A DNA stretch of 64,000 nucleotides. Origin: Oxalobacteraceae bacterium AB_14. GTDB taxonomy: Bacteria; Pseudomonadota; Gammaproteobacteria; Burkholderiales; Burkholderiaceae_D. Each line of letters starts with the position of its first letter. The first letter of the stretch is position 1. The stretch covers positions 72,085-136,084 of the forward strand of contig KB906724.1 in the NCBI GenBank assembly GCA_000381565.1. Direction: 5' to 3'. Of the stretch, positions 43,205-51,087 are shown piece after piece. A program made the translations under genes and the position numbers. The notes beneath the pieces are model-generated. The model was not told where the DNA came from. It did no database searches and was given only the letters and a program-made list of their open reading frames with translations.

Positions 43205-43534
43205 ATGGAAGTCAGCCACACCATCATCAATCTGATCATCTTCGTGCTAGCGATCTACGTCGGCTACCACGTGGTCTGGACCGTGACGCCGGCGCTGCAT
43301 ACGCCGCTGATGGCGGTCACCAACGCCGTCTCGGCGATCATCATCGTCGGCGCCATGCTGGCGGCCTCGCTGACCGAGGGCCTGATCGGCCAGGTCGCCG
43401 GCACCGTCGCGGTGGCGCTGGCCGCCGTCAATGTGTTCGGCGGCTTTTTGGTCACGCAGCGCATGCTGGAGATGTTCAAGAAAAAAGAGCCCAAGGCGAA
43501 GCCTGTGGTGGCCATCAAGGAGGAGCACGCATGA
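43205..43534 (+). CDS. pntAB: NAD(P) transhydrogenase subunit alpha, part 2 (membrane)
   Basis: 109 residues with three to four hydrophobic helices, the PntAB membrane domain (LIIFVLAIYVGYHVVW...FGGFLVTQRMLEMFKKK). Start at ATG 43205 behind AAGGGG. The stop overlaps the pntB start as ATGA. Confidence 0.95.
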   Translation: MEVSHTIINLIIFVLAIYVGYHVVWTVTPALHTPLMAVTNAVSAIIIVGAMLAASLTEGLIGQVAGTVAVALAAVNVFGGFLVTQRMLEMFKKKEPKAKPVVAIKEEHA

Positions 43535-45009
43535 ATTTCATCTCCATGAACCTGGTGACGATGATGTACCTGATCGCATCGGTGTGCTTTATCCAGGCGT
43601 TGAAGGGCTTGTCGTCGCCGTCGACGGCGCGTACCGGTAATGCGTTCGGCATGTCGGGCATGGCGATTGCCGCCGTGACCACCATCGCGCTGATCCTGAA
43701 GCTGAAGGCGGAAGCCACGGCGGCCGCAGTGGCGGGCGCCTCGGGCGGCATGGGCCTGGGCCTGGTGGCGCTGGGCGTGATCGTCGGCGGCGGCATCGGC
43801 GCGGTGCTGGCCAAGAAGGTCGAGATGACCAAGATGCCGGAACTGGTGGCGGCGATGCACTCGCTGATCGGCCTGGCCGCCGTGTGTATCGCGGTGGCCG
43901 CGGTGTCGGAGCCGCATGCTTTCGGCATCGCCGCCGTGGGCGAGGCGCTGCCGTTCGGTAACCGCATCGAACTGTTCATCGGTACCTTTGTCGGTGCGAT
44001 CACGTTCTCCGGTTCGGTGATCGCGTTCGGCAAGCTGTCGGGCAAATACAAGTTCCGCCTGTTCCAGGGCGCGCCGGTCAGCTTCGCCGGCCAGCACATG
44101 CTGAACCTGATCCTGGCCATCGTCATGGTGGGCCTGGGCCTGGCGTTCTGCTTCGCCGGCGGCACCGAGCCTGCATGGCTGCCGTTCCTGATCATGACCG
44201 CGATCGCGTTCGTGCTGGGCGTGTTGATCATCATCCCGATCGGCGGCGCCGACATGCCGGTGGTGGTGTCGATGTTGAATTCCTACTCCGGCTGGGCGGC
44301 GGCCGGTATCGGCTTCTCGCTGAATAACTCGATGCTGATCATCGCCGGTTCGCTGGTCGGATCAAGCGGCGCGATCCTGTCCTACATCATGTGCAAGGCG
44401 ATGAACCGTTCGTTCTTCAACGTGATCCTGGGCGGCTTCGGTGGCGCGCCGGTGGAGGCGGGTGCGGCTGGTTCGAAGGAACAGCGTCCGGTCAAATCCG
44501 GTTCGGCCGACGACGCGGCCTTCATCATGGCCAACGCCGAGAGTGTGATCATCGTGCCGGGCTACGGCCTGGCCGTGGCGCGCGCGCAGCACTCGCTGAA
44601 GGAGCTGGTCGAGAAGCTGACCCACAAGGGCGTGACCGTGAAGTATGCGATCCACCCGGTGGCGGGCCGCATGCCGGGCCATATGAATGTGCTGCTGGCG
44701 GAGGCCGAGGTGCCGTACGACCAGGTGTTCGAGATGGAGGACATCAACGGCGAATTCGGCCAGACCGACGTGGTGCTGATCCTGGGCGCCAACGACGTGG
44801 TCAACCCGGCCGCCAAGGATCCGAAATCGCCGATCGCCGGCATGCCGATCCTGGAGGCGTACAAGGCCAAGAGCATCATCGTCAACAAGCGTTCGATGGC
44901 TTCCGGCTATGCGGGCCTGGACAACGAGCTGTTCTACCAGGCCAATACGATGATGGTGTTCGGCGATGCGAAGAAGGTCATCGAGGACATGGTCAAGGCC
45001 GTGGAGTAA
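43531..45009 (+). CDS. pntB: NAD(P) transhydrogenase subunit beta
   Basis: 492 residues: N-terminal membrane domain with about nine helices and a C-terminal NADP(H)-binding domain III (SVIIVPGYGLAVARAQHSL, HPVAGRMPGHMNVLLAEA, LILGANDVVNPAA, VNKRSMASGYAG). Completes the three-gene pnt operon. No intrinsic terminator is evident after its stop. Confidence 0.97.
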   Translation: MNFISMNLVTMMYLIASVCFIQALKGLSSPSTARTGNAFGMSGMAIAAVTTIALILKLKAEATAAAVAGASGGMGLGLVALGVIVGGGIGAVLAKKVEMTKMPELVAAMHSLIGLAAVCIAVAAVSEPHAFGIAAVGEALPFGNRIELFIGTFVGAITFSGSVIAFGKLSGKYKFRLFQGAPVSFAGQHMLNLILAIVMVGLGLAFCFAGGTEPAWLPFLIMTAIAFVLGVLIIIPIGGADMPVVVSMLNSYSGWAAAGIGFSLNNSMLIIAGSLVGSSGAILSYIMCKAMNRSFFNVILGGFGGAPVEAGAAGSKEQRPVKSGSADDAAFIMANAESVIIVPGYGLAVARAQHSLKELVEKLTHKGVTVKYAIHPVAGRMPGHMNVLLAEAEVPYDQVFEMEDINGEFGQTDVVLILGANDVVNPAAKDPKSPIAGMPILEAYKAKSIIVNKRSMASGYAGLDNELFYQANTMMVFGDAKKVIEDMVKAVE

Positions 45010-45126
45010 GTTGTGCTGTGATGCGTGATTCATAATTTGTGAACGGTCAATTGGTATTTGGCCGATTGATGGTGGGCTTGATGAAGCATACGATGGCTAC
45101 ATCAACCCACCTCAAGGAGTCTCATC

Positions 45127-45891
45127 ATGAACCGCTTACAAAACAAAGTCGCCATCGTTACGGGCGCGTCGTCGGGCATCGGCCGCGCTACCGCCAAACT
45201 GTTTGCCGCTGAAGGCGCGCGCGTCGTCGTTGCCGCGCGTCGCCAGGCCGAGCTGGAGTCGCTGGTGGCGGAGATCGTCGCCGACGGCGGCCAGGCCATC
45301 GCCCTGGCTGGCGACGTCACTTCCGAATCGTTCAATGCGCAACTGGTGGCCGCCGCGGTCGAAGCGTTCGGCCGGCTGGACATCGCTTACAACAACGCCG
45401 GCACGCTGGGCGAAATGGGCGCCAGCACCGGCGTCTCGGAGCAGGGCTGGAGCGAGACCATCGCCGCCAACCTGACCAGCGCCTTCCTCGGCGCCAAGCA
45501 TCAAATTCCTGAAATGATCAAGCATGGCGGCGGTTCGGTGATCTTCACGTCGACCTTCGTTGGCTACAGCTTTGCATTCCCGGGGGTGGCGGCTTACGCG
45601 GCCAGCAAGTCGGGCCTGATCGGCCTGACGCAGGCGCTGGCTTCGGAGTACGGCCCGCAAGGCGTGCGCGTGAATTCGGTGCTGCCGGGTGCGGTCGATA
45701 CGGCGATGTATCGCGATATGAACAACACGCCGGAATCGGCGGCCTTCGTCACCAACCTGCATGCGCTGAAACGCGTGGCGCAGCCTGAGGAACTGGCGCG
45801 CTCGGTGCTGTACCTGGCTTCGGACGACTCGTCCTTCGTCACCGGCACCGCTTCGCTGGTCGATGGCGGCGCTTCGATTACGCGTACTTAA
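45127..45891 (+). CDS. SDR-family oxidoreductase
   Basis: 254-residue classical short-chain dehydrogenase/reductase. Cofactor motif TGASSGIG (12-19), NNAG (about 88-91), catalytic Ser in TSTFVG and YAASK (about 156-160). The basic residues after the glycine motif (AARRQ) favour NADP(H). AAGGAG precedes the ATG. Substrate cannot be assigned. Its stop overlaps the convergent RHH gene stop by 4 bases. Confidence 0.93.
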   Translation: MNRLQNKVAIVTGASSGIGRATAKLFAAEGARVVVAARRQAELESLVAEIVADGGQAIALAGDVTSESFNAQLVAAAVEAFGRLDIAYNNAGTLGEMGASTGVSEQGWSETIAANLTSAFLGAKHQIPEMIKHGGGSVIFTSTFVGYSFAFPGVAAYAASKSGLIGLTQALASEYGPQGVRVNSVLPGAVDTAMYRDMNNTPESAAFVTNLHALKRVAQPEELARSVLYLASDDSSFVTGTASLVDGGASITRT

Positions 45892-46520
45892 TAGGACACG
45901 TCTTCCAGGCGGTAGCGGAATTTGCGCCGCTCTGGAAGATCCCAGCCCGGTTCGCGGTCGGTGTTTCGGGCAGGAGCCGGCGGCGGTGGCGCCACCGCTG
46001 GTGCTGGTACGGAGACCGGCGCCGGCATCAGTTCGCTCACCGGCATCGGCAGCGTAGCGGCGGCGGTCGGCGGCGGCTTCTGTGCACTCTCTTTTTCCTG
46101 CTTCGCCAGTTCTTTGCGCAGCAGGTTCGCCATCTTGTAATGCTTGTCGCCAGGACGGCGCACCGACAAGTCAAACCACGCGTTGCGCGCGGTGCGTGCG
46201 AAGGAGCGGGCAAACTCGTTGGGGGAGACGGACTGCCCTTTGTGCATGATCTTGTCTCCTTCAACGCAAGCGTAGTTGTGCTCACCGTAGCTCCATGAGC
46301 GCAGGACCGTGCCTTCCGGCAGAAACAGCGATTTCCATTGATAGCCGCGCATGTTGGCCGGGTCGCCACCGGGCGGTGGCGCGGTCTTCGCGTCAAGCCA
46401 GAATTCGAGCGCCTTGTTGATTGCTTCCGAAAGGTCTTGTACGCCGCCTTCCCGGCGCAGTTGCTCGACCAGCCGGAGCAGGGTATGGGGTGGGAGCTGC
46501 ACGCTCATTGTGGTAAACAT
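45888..46520 (-). CDS. Ribbon-helix-helix protein with RAMA-like C-terminal domain
   Basis: 210 residues. N terminus (about 5-45, MSVQLPPHTLLRLVEQL...SEAINKALEFWLD) has the strand-helix-helix pattern of a ribbon-helix-helix DNA-binding domain. The middle (about 68-135: FLPEGTVLRSWSYGEH, VEGDKIMHKGQSVSPNEFA, RNAWFDLSVRRPGD) resembles RAMA/DUF4357-like domains, proposed readers of modified DNA. The tail is Pro/Ala-rich and then basic. Start at ATG 46520 with AGGAAAG upstream. Not part of a visible operon. Domain calls are by eye; function unknown. Confidence 0.7.
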   Translation of the reverse strand: MFTTMSVQLPPHTLLRLVEQLRREGGVQDLSEAINKALEFWLDAKTAPPPGGDPANMRGYQWKSLFLPEGTVLRSWSYGEHNYACVEGDKIMHKGQSVSPNEFARSFARTARNAWFDLSVRRPGDKHYKMANLLRKELAKQEKESAQKPPPTAAATLPMPVSELMPAPVSVPAPAVAPPPPAPARNTDREPGWDLPERRKFRYRLEDVSY

Positions 46521-46679
46521 TCGCTTTCCTCCTCTCTTTTCTTCACTTTTACTCACGTTAGATCGCAAACTTCGTGAGAAGTTCAAAAAGCGATGAACGG
46601 TGAAGAAAAGCGAAGAAAAGCGAAGCCGAAAGCGACGGTTTACCACAAGGAGATGGAAAGGGCGCCCCTTGTGTGTATT

Positions 46680-46705
46680 CTCAAGTCAACTTCGCTCAAG
46701 TCAAC
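46680..46705. repeat. Pair of direct repeats CTCAAGTCAAC
   Basis: CTCAAGTCAAC at 46680-46690 and again at 46695-46705, 15 bases apart, overlapping the ubiH-like stop codon and about 160 bases upstream of the RHH gene. On the minus strand each contains TTGACT, a -35-like hexamer. Confidence 0.6.
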
Positions 46706-47843
46706 GGCGGCCGTACATCATCAACTCGGCCAGCACGCCGCGCGCGGGGGCGAGCATGTCGATCGCGGCCAGCGACAGGCCCAGCAGCGCTTGCGCCGGC
46801 GAGTCGTTGGCGAAGATGCGGGCCATGGTGTCGGTCAGGCGCACGGTGGTGTCGCGGTCCTGGCGGCGCAGTTCGGTGAATTGCGCCAGCATTGTTGGAT
46901 TGGCGCCTTGCGCCAGCAGGCGCGCCAGCACGGCGACGTCGCGCAGGCCGAGGTTCAGGCCTTGTCCCGCCACCGGGTGCAGCGTTTGCGCCGCGTTGCC
47001 GATGGCGACCGTGCGCGCGCTGCTGCGCGGATCGGCGTTCAAGCCCAATGGGAAGGCCAGCCGCGGCGTGGCGTGCGTGAAGCCGCCGACCCGCTCTCCA
47101 AACGCGGCGCCCAGTTCGGACAGGAAGGCCGCGTCGTCCAGGGCTTGCAGGCGCGCCGCCGTATCGGGCCGCACGCACCAGACCAGCGAATAGTCCTCGC
47201 CTTGCGGCAGCAGGGCCAGCGGGCCTTGTTCGGTAAAGCGTTCGTAGGCGCGGTGCGCGAGCGGGCGGTTGCTGCGCACCTGCGCGATGATCGCGGTCTG
47301 CTGGTAGTCGCGGTGCCGGGCCTTGCTTTCCTGGTCGCTGAACAAGCCGCCTTCGGCCTGCACCACGATGGCGGCGGTGGCGGCGGCGGTGGCGGAGACC
47401 GCACCGGCGATCGTCAGCGCGACGGCGTCGGCGCCTTCGTCGAGCGCTTCGACGCGGGCCGGGCGCAGCGTGGCGATGCCGGCGCGCGCGCAGGCAGCGC
47501 CCAGCGCCGTCACCAGATCGCCGTAGCGCAGCACGTAGCCCAGCGCCGGCAGTTTGTGCTGGTCGCGGTCGATCAGGCTGCGGCCGAACTGGCCGCGGCG
47601 CGACACGTGGATCTGGTGGATCGCGGTGGCGGCCACCGGCCATGCGCCGATTTCCTCCAGTATCTGCCGGCTGCCCCAGGACAGCGCGATGGAGCGCGGG
47701 TCCTTGCTGGCTTGATCGAGGGTCTTGGCGTCGATCAGCGCGATGCGCTGCGCCGGCATGCCGCGTTTGGCCAGCAGCGCGGCGAGCGCCATGCCGGCCG
47801 GTCCCGCGCCGCAGATGGCGACATCAAAAGTGGTATCTGTCAT
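46701..47843 (-). CDS. UbiH/UbiF/VisC-type FAD-dependent monooxygenase
   Basis: 380 residues: FAD motif AICGAGPAGMALAALLAKRG (9-28) and the second FAD motif IGNAAQTLHPVAGQGLNLGLRDV (about 290-312) of the ubiquinone-biosynthesis hydroxylases. It probably hydroxylates the ubiquinone ring; which of UbiH, UbiF or UbiI activity applies is not clear, as betaproteobacteria vary. It overlaps the pepP stop by 4 bases on the minus strand, the usual pepP-ubiH arrangement. Confidence 0.9.
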   Translation of the reverse strand: MTDTTFDVAICGAGPAGMALAALLAKRGMPAQRIALIDAKTLDQASKDPRSIALSWGSRQILEEIGAWPVAATAIHQIHVSRRGQFGRSLIDRDQHKLPALGYVLRYGDLVTALGAACARAGIATLRPARVEALDEGADAVALTIAGAVSATAAATAAIVVQAEGGLFSDQESKARHRDYQQTAIIAQVRSNRPLAHRAYERFTEQGPLALLPQGEDYSLVWCVRPDTAARLQALDDAAFLSELGAAFGERVGGFTHATPRLAFPLGLNADPRSSARTVAIGNAAQTLHPVAGQGLNLGLRDVAVLARLLAQGANPTMLAQFTELRRQDRDTTVRLTDTMARIFANDSPAQALLGLSLAAIDMLAPARGVLAELMMYGRR

Positions 47844-49177
47844 TGCCGTTGCATCAGTTGTTCGATGTCGGCGACCGTCTTTGGCGCGGCGGCGCTCAGT
47901 ATCGTGTGGCCGTTTGGCGTGACCAGCACATCGTCCTCGATGCGGATGCCGATGTTCCAGTATTCCTCCGGCACGCCCTCGGCCGGGCGCACATAGATGC
48001 CCGGCTCCACCGTCAGCACCATGTCCGCCTGCAGCGGGCGCGATGGCTTGCCTTCGGCCGCCGTGTCGCGGTACTGGCCGACGTCGTGCACGTCCATGCC
48101 CAGCCAGTGGCCGGTGCCGTGCATGTAGAACTGCAGATAGCTCTTGTTGGCGACGATGTCGGCGATGCCGCCGTGCGCGTCCTGGTTCAGCAGCCCCAGG
48201 TCCAGCATGCCCTGCGCCAGCACCTGCACCGCCGCCTCGTGCACGCCGGAATACGGCAGGCCGGGGGCGATCGCCTTCAATGCCGCCGATTGCGCCGCCA
48301 GCACCAGTTCATACAGGCGCTTTTGCGGCGCGCTGAAACGGCCGTTGACCGGATAGGTGCGGGTGATGTCGGAGGCGTAGCCATCGAGCTCGCAGCCGGC
48401 GTCGATCAGTATCAGGTCACCGTCGCGGCTCTGCGCGTTGTTGGCGCTGTAGTGCAGCACGCAGGCGTTGGCGCCGGCCGCGACGATGGAGTTGTAGGCC
48501 GGCGCCTGCGCGCCGTTGCGGCGGAACTCGTACAGCAGCTCCGCTTCGATTTCGTATTCGTACATGCCGGGCCTGGACGCGCGCATCGCCCGCGCGTGCG
48601 CCTGCGAGGAGATGGTGGCGGCGCGCAGCATGGTGGCCTGTTCGGCGGCGTCCTTGAACAGGCGCATTTCGTCGAGCAGCGGCAGCAGGTCGACCGCGCT
48701 GGCCGGCGGGGTGACGCCGGTGCGCGCCATGCGCCGCACGTTGGCCAGCCACAGCTTGACCTGCGCATCGAGGGCGCTGCCGAGCGCGTAGTACAGCGCC
48801 GGGGCGTCGGCCAGCAGCTTGCTGATTTCGCCGTCGAGGTCTTCGATGGCGTGGGCGGCGTCGAAGCCGAAGGCCGCGCGCGCGCCTTCCGGGCCGTGGC
48901 GGAAGCCGTCCCAGATTTCGCGTTCGAGGTTCTTCTGCCGGCAGAACAGGATGGAGCGCGCCGGCTCGCTGCCGCGCGCGGCCACCAGCACCAGCACGCT
49001 CTCGGGCTCGGCGAAGCCGGTCAGGTAGTAGAAGTAGCTGTCGTGACGGTACAGGTATTCGCTGTCGCTGTTGCGCGTGACTTCGGGCGCGGTCGGCAGC
49101 ACCGCCACCGCGCCGGGCGGCATGTGCGCCAGCAGGCGCGCGCGGCGGGCGGCGTAGGATGGTAAGCCGCCGTGCAT
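47840..49177 (-). CDS. pepP: Xaa-Pro aminopeptidase (aminopeptidase P)
   Basis: 445-residue M24B metallopeptidase that removes N-terminal residues before proline. Dimetal ligands are visible in LIDAGCELDGYASDITRTYP (two Asp), GTGHWLGMDVHD (His), LTVEPGIYV (Glu) and GIRIEDDVLVT (Glu). Start at ATG 49177, which overlaps the murU stop (TGATG); length matches E. coli PepP (441). Cytoplasmic. Confidence 0.95.
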   Translation of the reverse strand: MHGGLPSYAARRARLLAHMPPGAVAVLPTAPEVTRNSDSEYLYRHDSYFYYLTGFAEPESVLVLVAARGSEPARSILFCRQKNLEREIWDGFRHGPEGARAAFGFDAAHAIEDLDGEISKLLADAPALYYALGSALDAQVKLWLANVRRMARTGVTPPASAVDLLPLLDEMRLFKDAAEQATMLRAATISSQAHARAMRASRPGMYEYEIEAELLYEFRRNGAQAPAYNSIVAAGANACVLHYSANNAQSRDGDLILIDAGCELDGYASDITRTYPVNGRFSAPQKRLYELVLAAQSAALKAIAPGLPYSGVHEAAVQVLAQGMLDLGLLNQDAHGGIADIVANKSYLQFYMHGTGHWLGMDVHDVGQYRDTAAEGKPSRPLQADMVLTVEPGIYVRPAEGVPEEYWNIGIRIEDDVLVTPNGHTILSAAAPKTVADIEQLMQRQ

Positions 49178-49911
49178 CACTGCACGCCCTTGGCGGCCGC
49201 CACGCGCGCGGCCAGCGGCGCGTTGAGCTGCTCGAGCTGCTGCACCGTGCCCAGGTTGTGCCACTCGCCCCGGTAGACCTCGGCGCCGACCTGTTTTTTG
49301 TCGGCATAGGCGCGGATCAGCGGTCCCAGCTTGGCGTACTCGCCGGGCGCGATGCCGTCGAACATCTCGGGGCGGTAGACGCCGACGTTGCCGAAGGTCC
49401 ATTTCGGCGAGCCTTCGTTGGTCAGCGAGTACATCGTCAGGCCGAAGTCGCCCTCGGGATGGAAGTCCGGGTTGGGCACCAGGTAGAGCCAGCAGATGTC
49501 GCGCTGGTCGGCCGGGTAGGGATGGCCCCACATGTCCTTGTCGTGCAACACGTCCTTGACCTGGGCGAAGTCGAAGTAGGGCATGTAGATGTCGCCCGAC
49601 ACCGCCACGAACGGCTGCTCGCCCAGCAGGTGGCGCGCGCTGGCGATGCCGCCGGCGGTCTCGAGCGCGGTGGCTTCATGCGAGTACAGCAGCCGGGCGC
49701 CGAACTGGCTGCCGTCGCCCAGCGCCGCCTCGATCTGCGCGCCCAGGTGGGCGGTGTTGATGACGATCTCGGTGATGCCGGCCCGCACCAGGTTGAGGAT
49801 GTGCCAGACGATCAGCGGCCGGCCGCGCACCTTGAGCAGCGGCTTGGGCGTGGTGTCGGTCAGCGGGCGCATCCGCTCGCCGCGTCCGGCGGCGAAGATC
49901 ATGGCTTTCAT
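49177..49911 (-). CDS. murU: N-acetylmuramate 1-phosphate uridylyltransferase
   Basis: 244-residue nucleotidyltransferase with the signature AAGRGERMRPLTDTTPKPLL (7-26) and the GDIYMPYDF-like metal-binding region. MurU makes UDP-MurNAc from MurNAc 1-phosphate in the peptidoglycan-recycling route that bypasses fosfomycin-sensitive MurA. It follows the AmgK gene by 10 bases, the usual pairing, which supports this over generic mannose-1-phosphate guanylyltransferase. Confidence 0.9.
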   Translation of the reverse strand: MKAMIFAAGRGERMRPLTDTTPKPLLKVRGRPLIVWHILNLVRAGITEIVINTAHLGAQIEAALGDGSQFGARLLYSHEATALETAGGIASARHLLGEQPFVAVSGDIYMPYFDFAQVKDVLHDKDMWGHPYPADQRDICWLYLVPNPDFHPEGDFGLTMYSLTNEGSPKWTFGNVGVYRPEMFDGIAPGEYAKLGPLIRAYADKKQVGAEVYRGEWHNLGTVQQLEQLNAPLAARVAAAKGVQ

Positions 49912-49921
49912 GCGCGCCGCC

Positions 49922-50989
49922 TCAGAAGGTGTAGCCGACTTGCGGCTGCTTGTCTTCCAGCTGGTCGAGCAGCCGCACCAGCGGCCGCAGCTCCTTGTAG
50001 CGGTTGGCGGTCTTGCGCACGTAGTCCATCACGGTCGGCAGGTCGTGCAGGTACTGGGCCTTGCCGTCGCGGTAGTTCAGGCGGCAGAACAGGCCGAGGA
50101 TCTTCAGGTGGCGCTGCAGGCCGGCGTATTCGAAGTCCTGGTAGAAGGCGTCGATGTCCTGGCTGACCGGCAGGCCGAGCGACTTGGCGTGCTGCCAGTA
50201 GCGGATCGCCCAGTCCAGCACCAGCTCCTCGTCCCACTGCACGTAGGCGTCGCGCAGCAGCGAGGCCAGGTCGTAGGTCATCGGGCCGTACAGCGCGTCC
50301 TGGAAGTCCAGCACGCCCGGGTTGCCGGCGTCCATCCACATCAGGTTGCGCGAGTGGAAGTCGCGGTGCACATACACCTGCTGCTGGGCGGTGACGTTGG
50401 CCAGGATGGCGTCGAACACGGCCTGCAGCTCGGCGCTCTGCTTGTCGGTCAGGGTGGCCTTCAGGTGCTGGCCGATATACCACTCGGGGAAAAGATTCAT
50501 CTCGCGCAGCATGAAGGCGCGGTCGTACTCGGGCAGCACGCCGGGCTCGCTGGTGAGCTGGAACTTGACCAGCGCCTCGAGCGCCTCGGCGTACATGGTC
50601 GAGGCGTTGTCGTGGTCCAGCACCTGCAGGTAGGTGGTCACGCCCAGGTCGGACATCAGCAGGAAGCCGCGCTCGTAGTCGGTGGCGACGATGCGCGGCA
50701 CCGTGACGCCGGCGTGGGTGAGCATTTCGTCAAGCTTGACGAAGGCCAGCACGTTCTCGCGTTCGGGCGGCGCGTCCATCACCACCAGGGTGGCGCCCAG
50801 CGCTGCTTGCTGTTCTGGCAAGACATCGACGCGGAAATAGCGGCGGAAGCTGGCGTCGGCCGAGGCCGGGCGCGCGCTGGCGACGTCGACCACGTTCAAG
50901 GTGGCCAGCCAGGCGCACAGCTGCTGTAGACGCAGGTCGGGCGCGGCGCCGGAAGATGTATCGGAAGTTAAATTCTGTAATAAAGACAT
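49922..50989 (-). CDS. amgK: Anomeric MurNAc/GlcNAc kinase
   Basis: 355-residue aminoglycoside-phosphotransferase-fold kinase. VYVHRDFHSRNLMWMD is the catalytic HxDxxxxN loop and VLDFQDALYGPMTYDLASLL the metal-binding DxD-like segment. AmgK phosphorylates the anomeric hydroxyl of MurNAc for MurU. Start at ATG 50989; a longer frame uses TTG and runs into the shared promoter region with lptD. Divergent from lptD, an order conserved in pseudomonads and betaproteobacteria. Confidence 0.9.
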   Translation of the reverse strand: MSLLQNLTSDTSSGAAPDLRLQQLCAWLATLNVVDVASARPASADASFRRYFRVDVLPEQQAALGATLVVMDAPPERENVLAFVKLDEMLTHAGVTVPRIVATDYERGFLLMSDLGVTTYLQVLDHDNASTMYAEALEALVKFQLTSEPGVLPEYDRAFMLREMNLFPEWYIGQHLKATLTDKQSAELQAVFDAILANVTAQQQVYVHRDFHSRNLMWMDAGNPGVLDFQDALYGPMTYDLASLLRDAYVQWDEELVLDWAIRYWQHAKSLGLPVSQDIDAFYQDFEYAGLQRHLKILGLFCRLNYRDGKAQYLHDLPTVMDYVRKTANRYKELRPLVRLLDQLEDKQPQVGYTF

Positions 50990-51087
50990 TAAGCGAGCCC
51001 TGGAAACCGGTGTTGGGTGAAGATTCCCATATAATAAGGGATTCAAATCAAAAAATCGCCTGTCATGGTGTTTCCTCCCTTCTTTTC

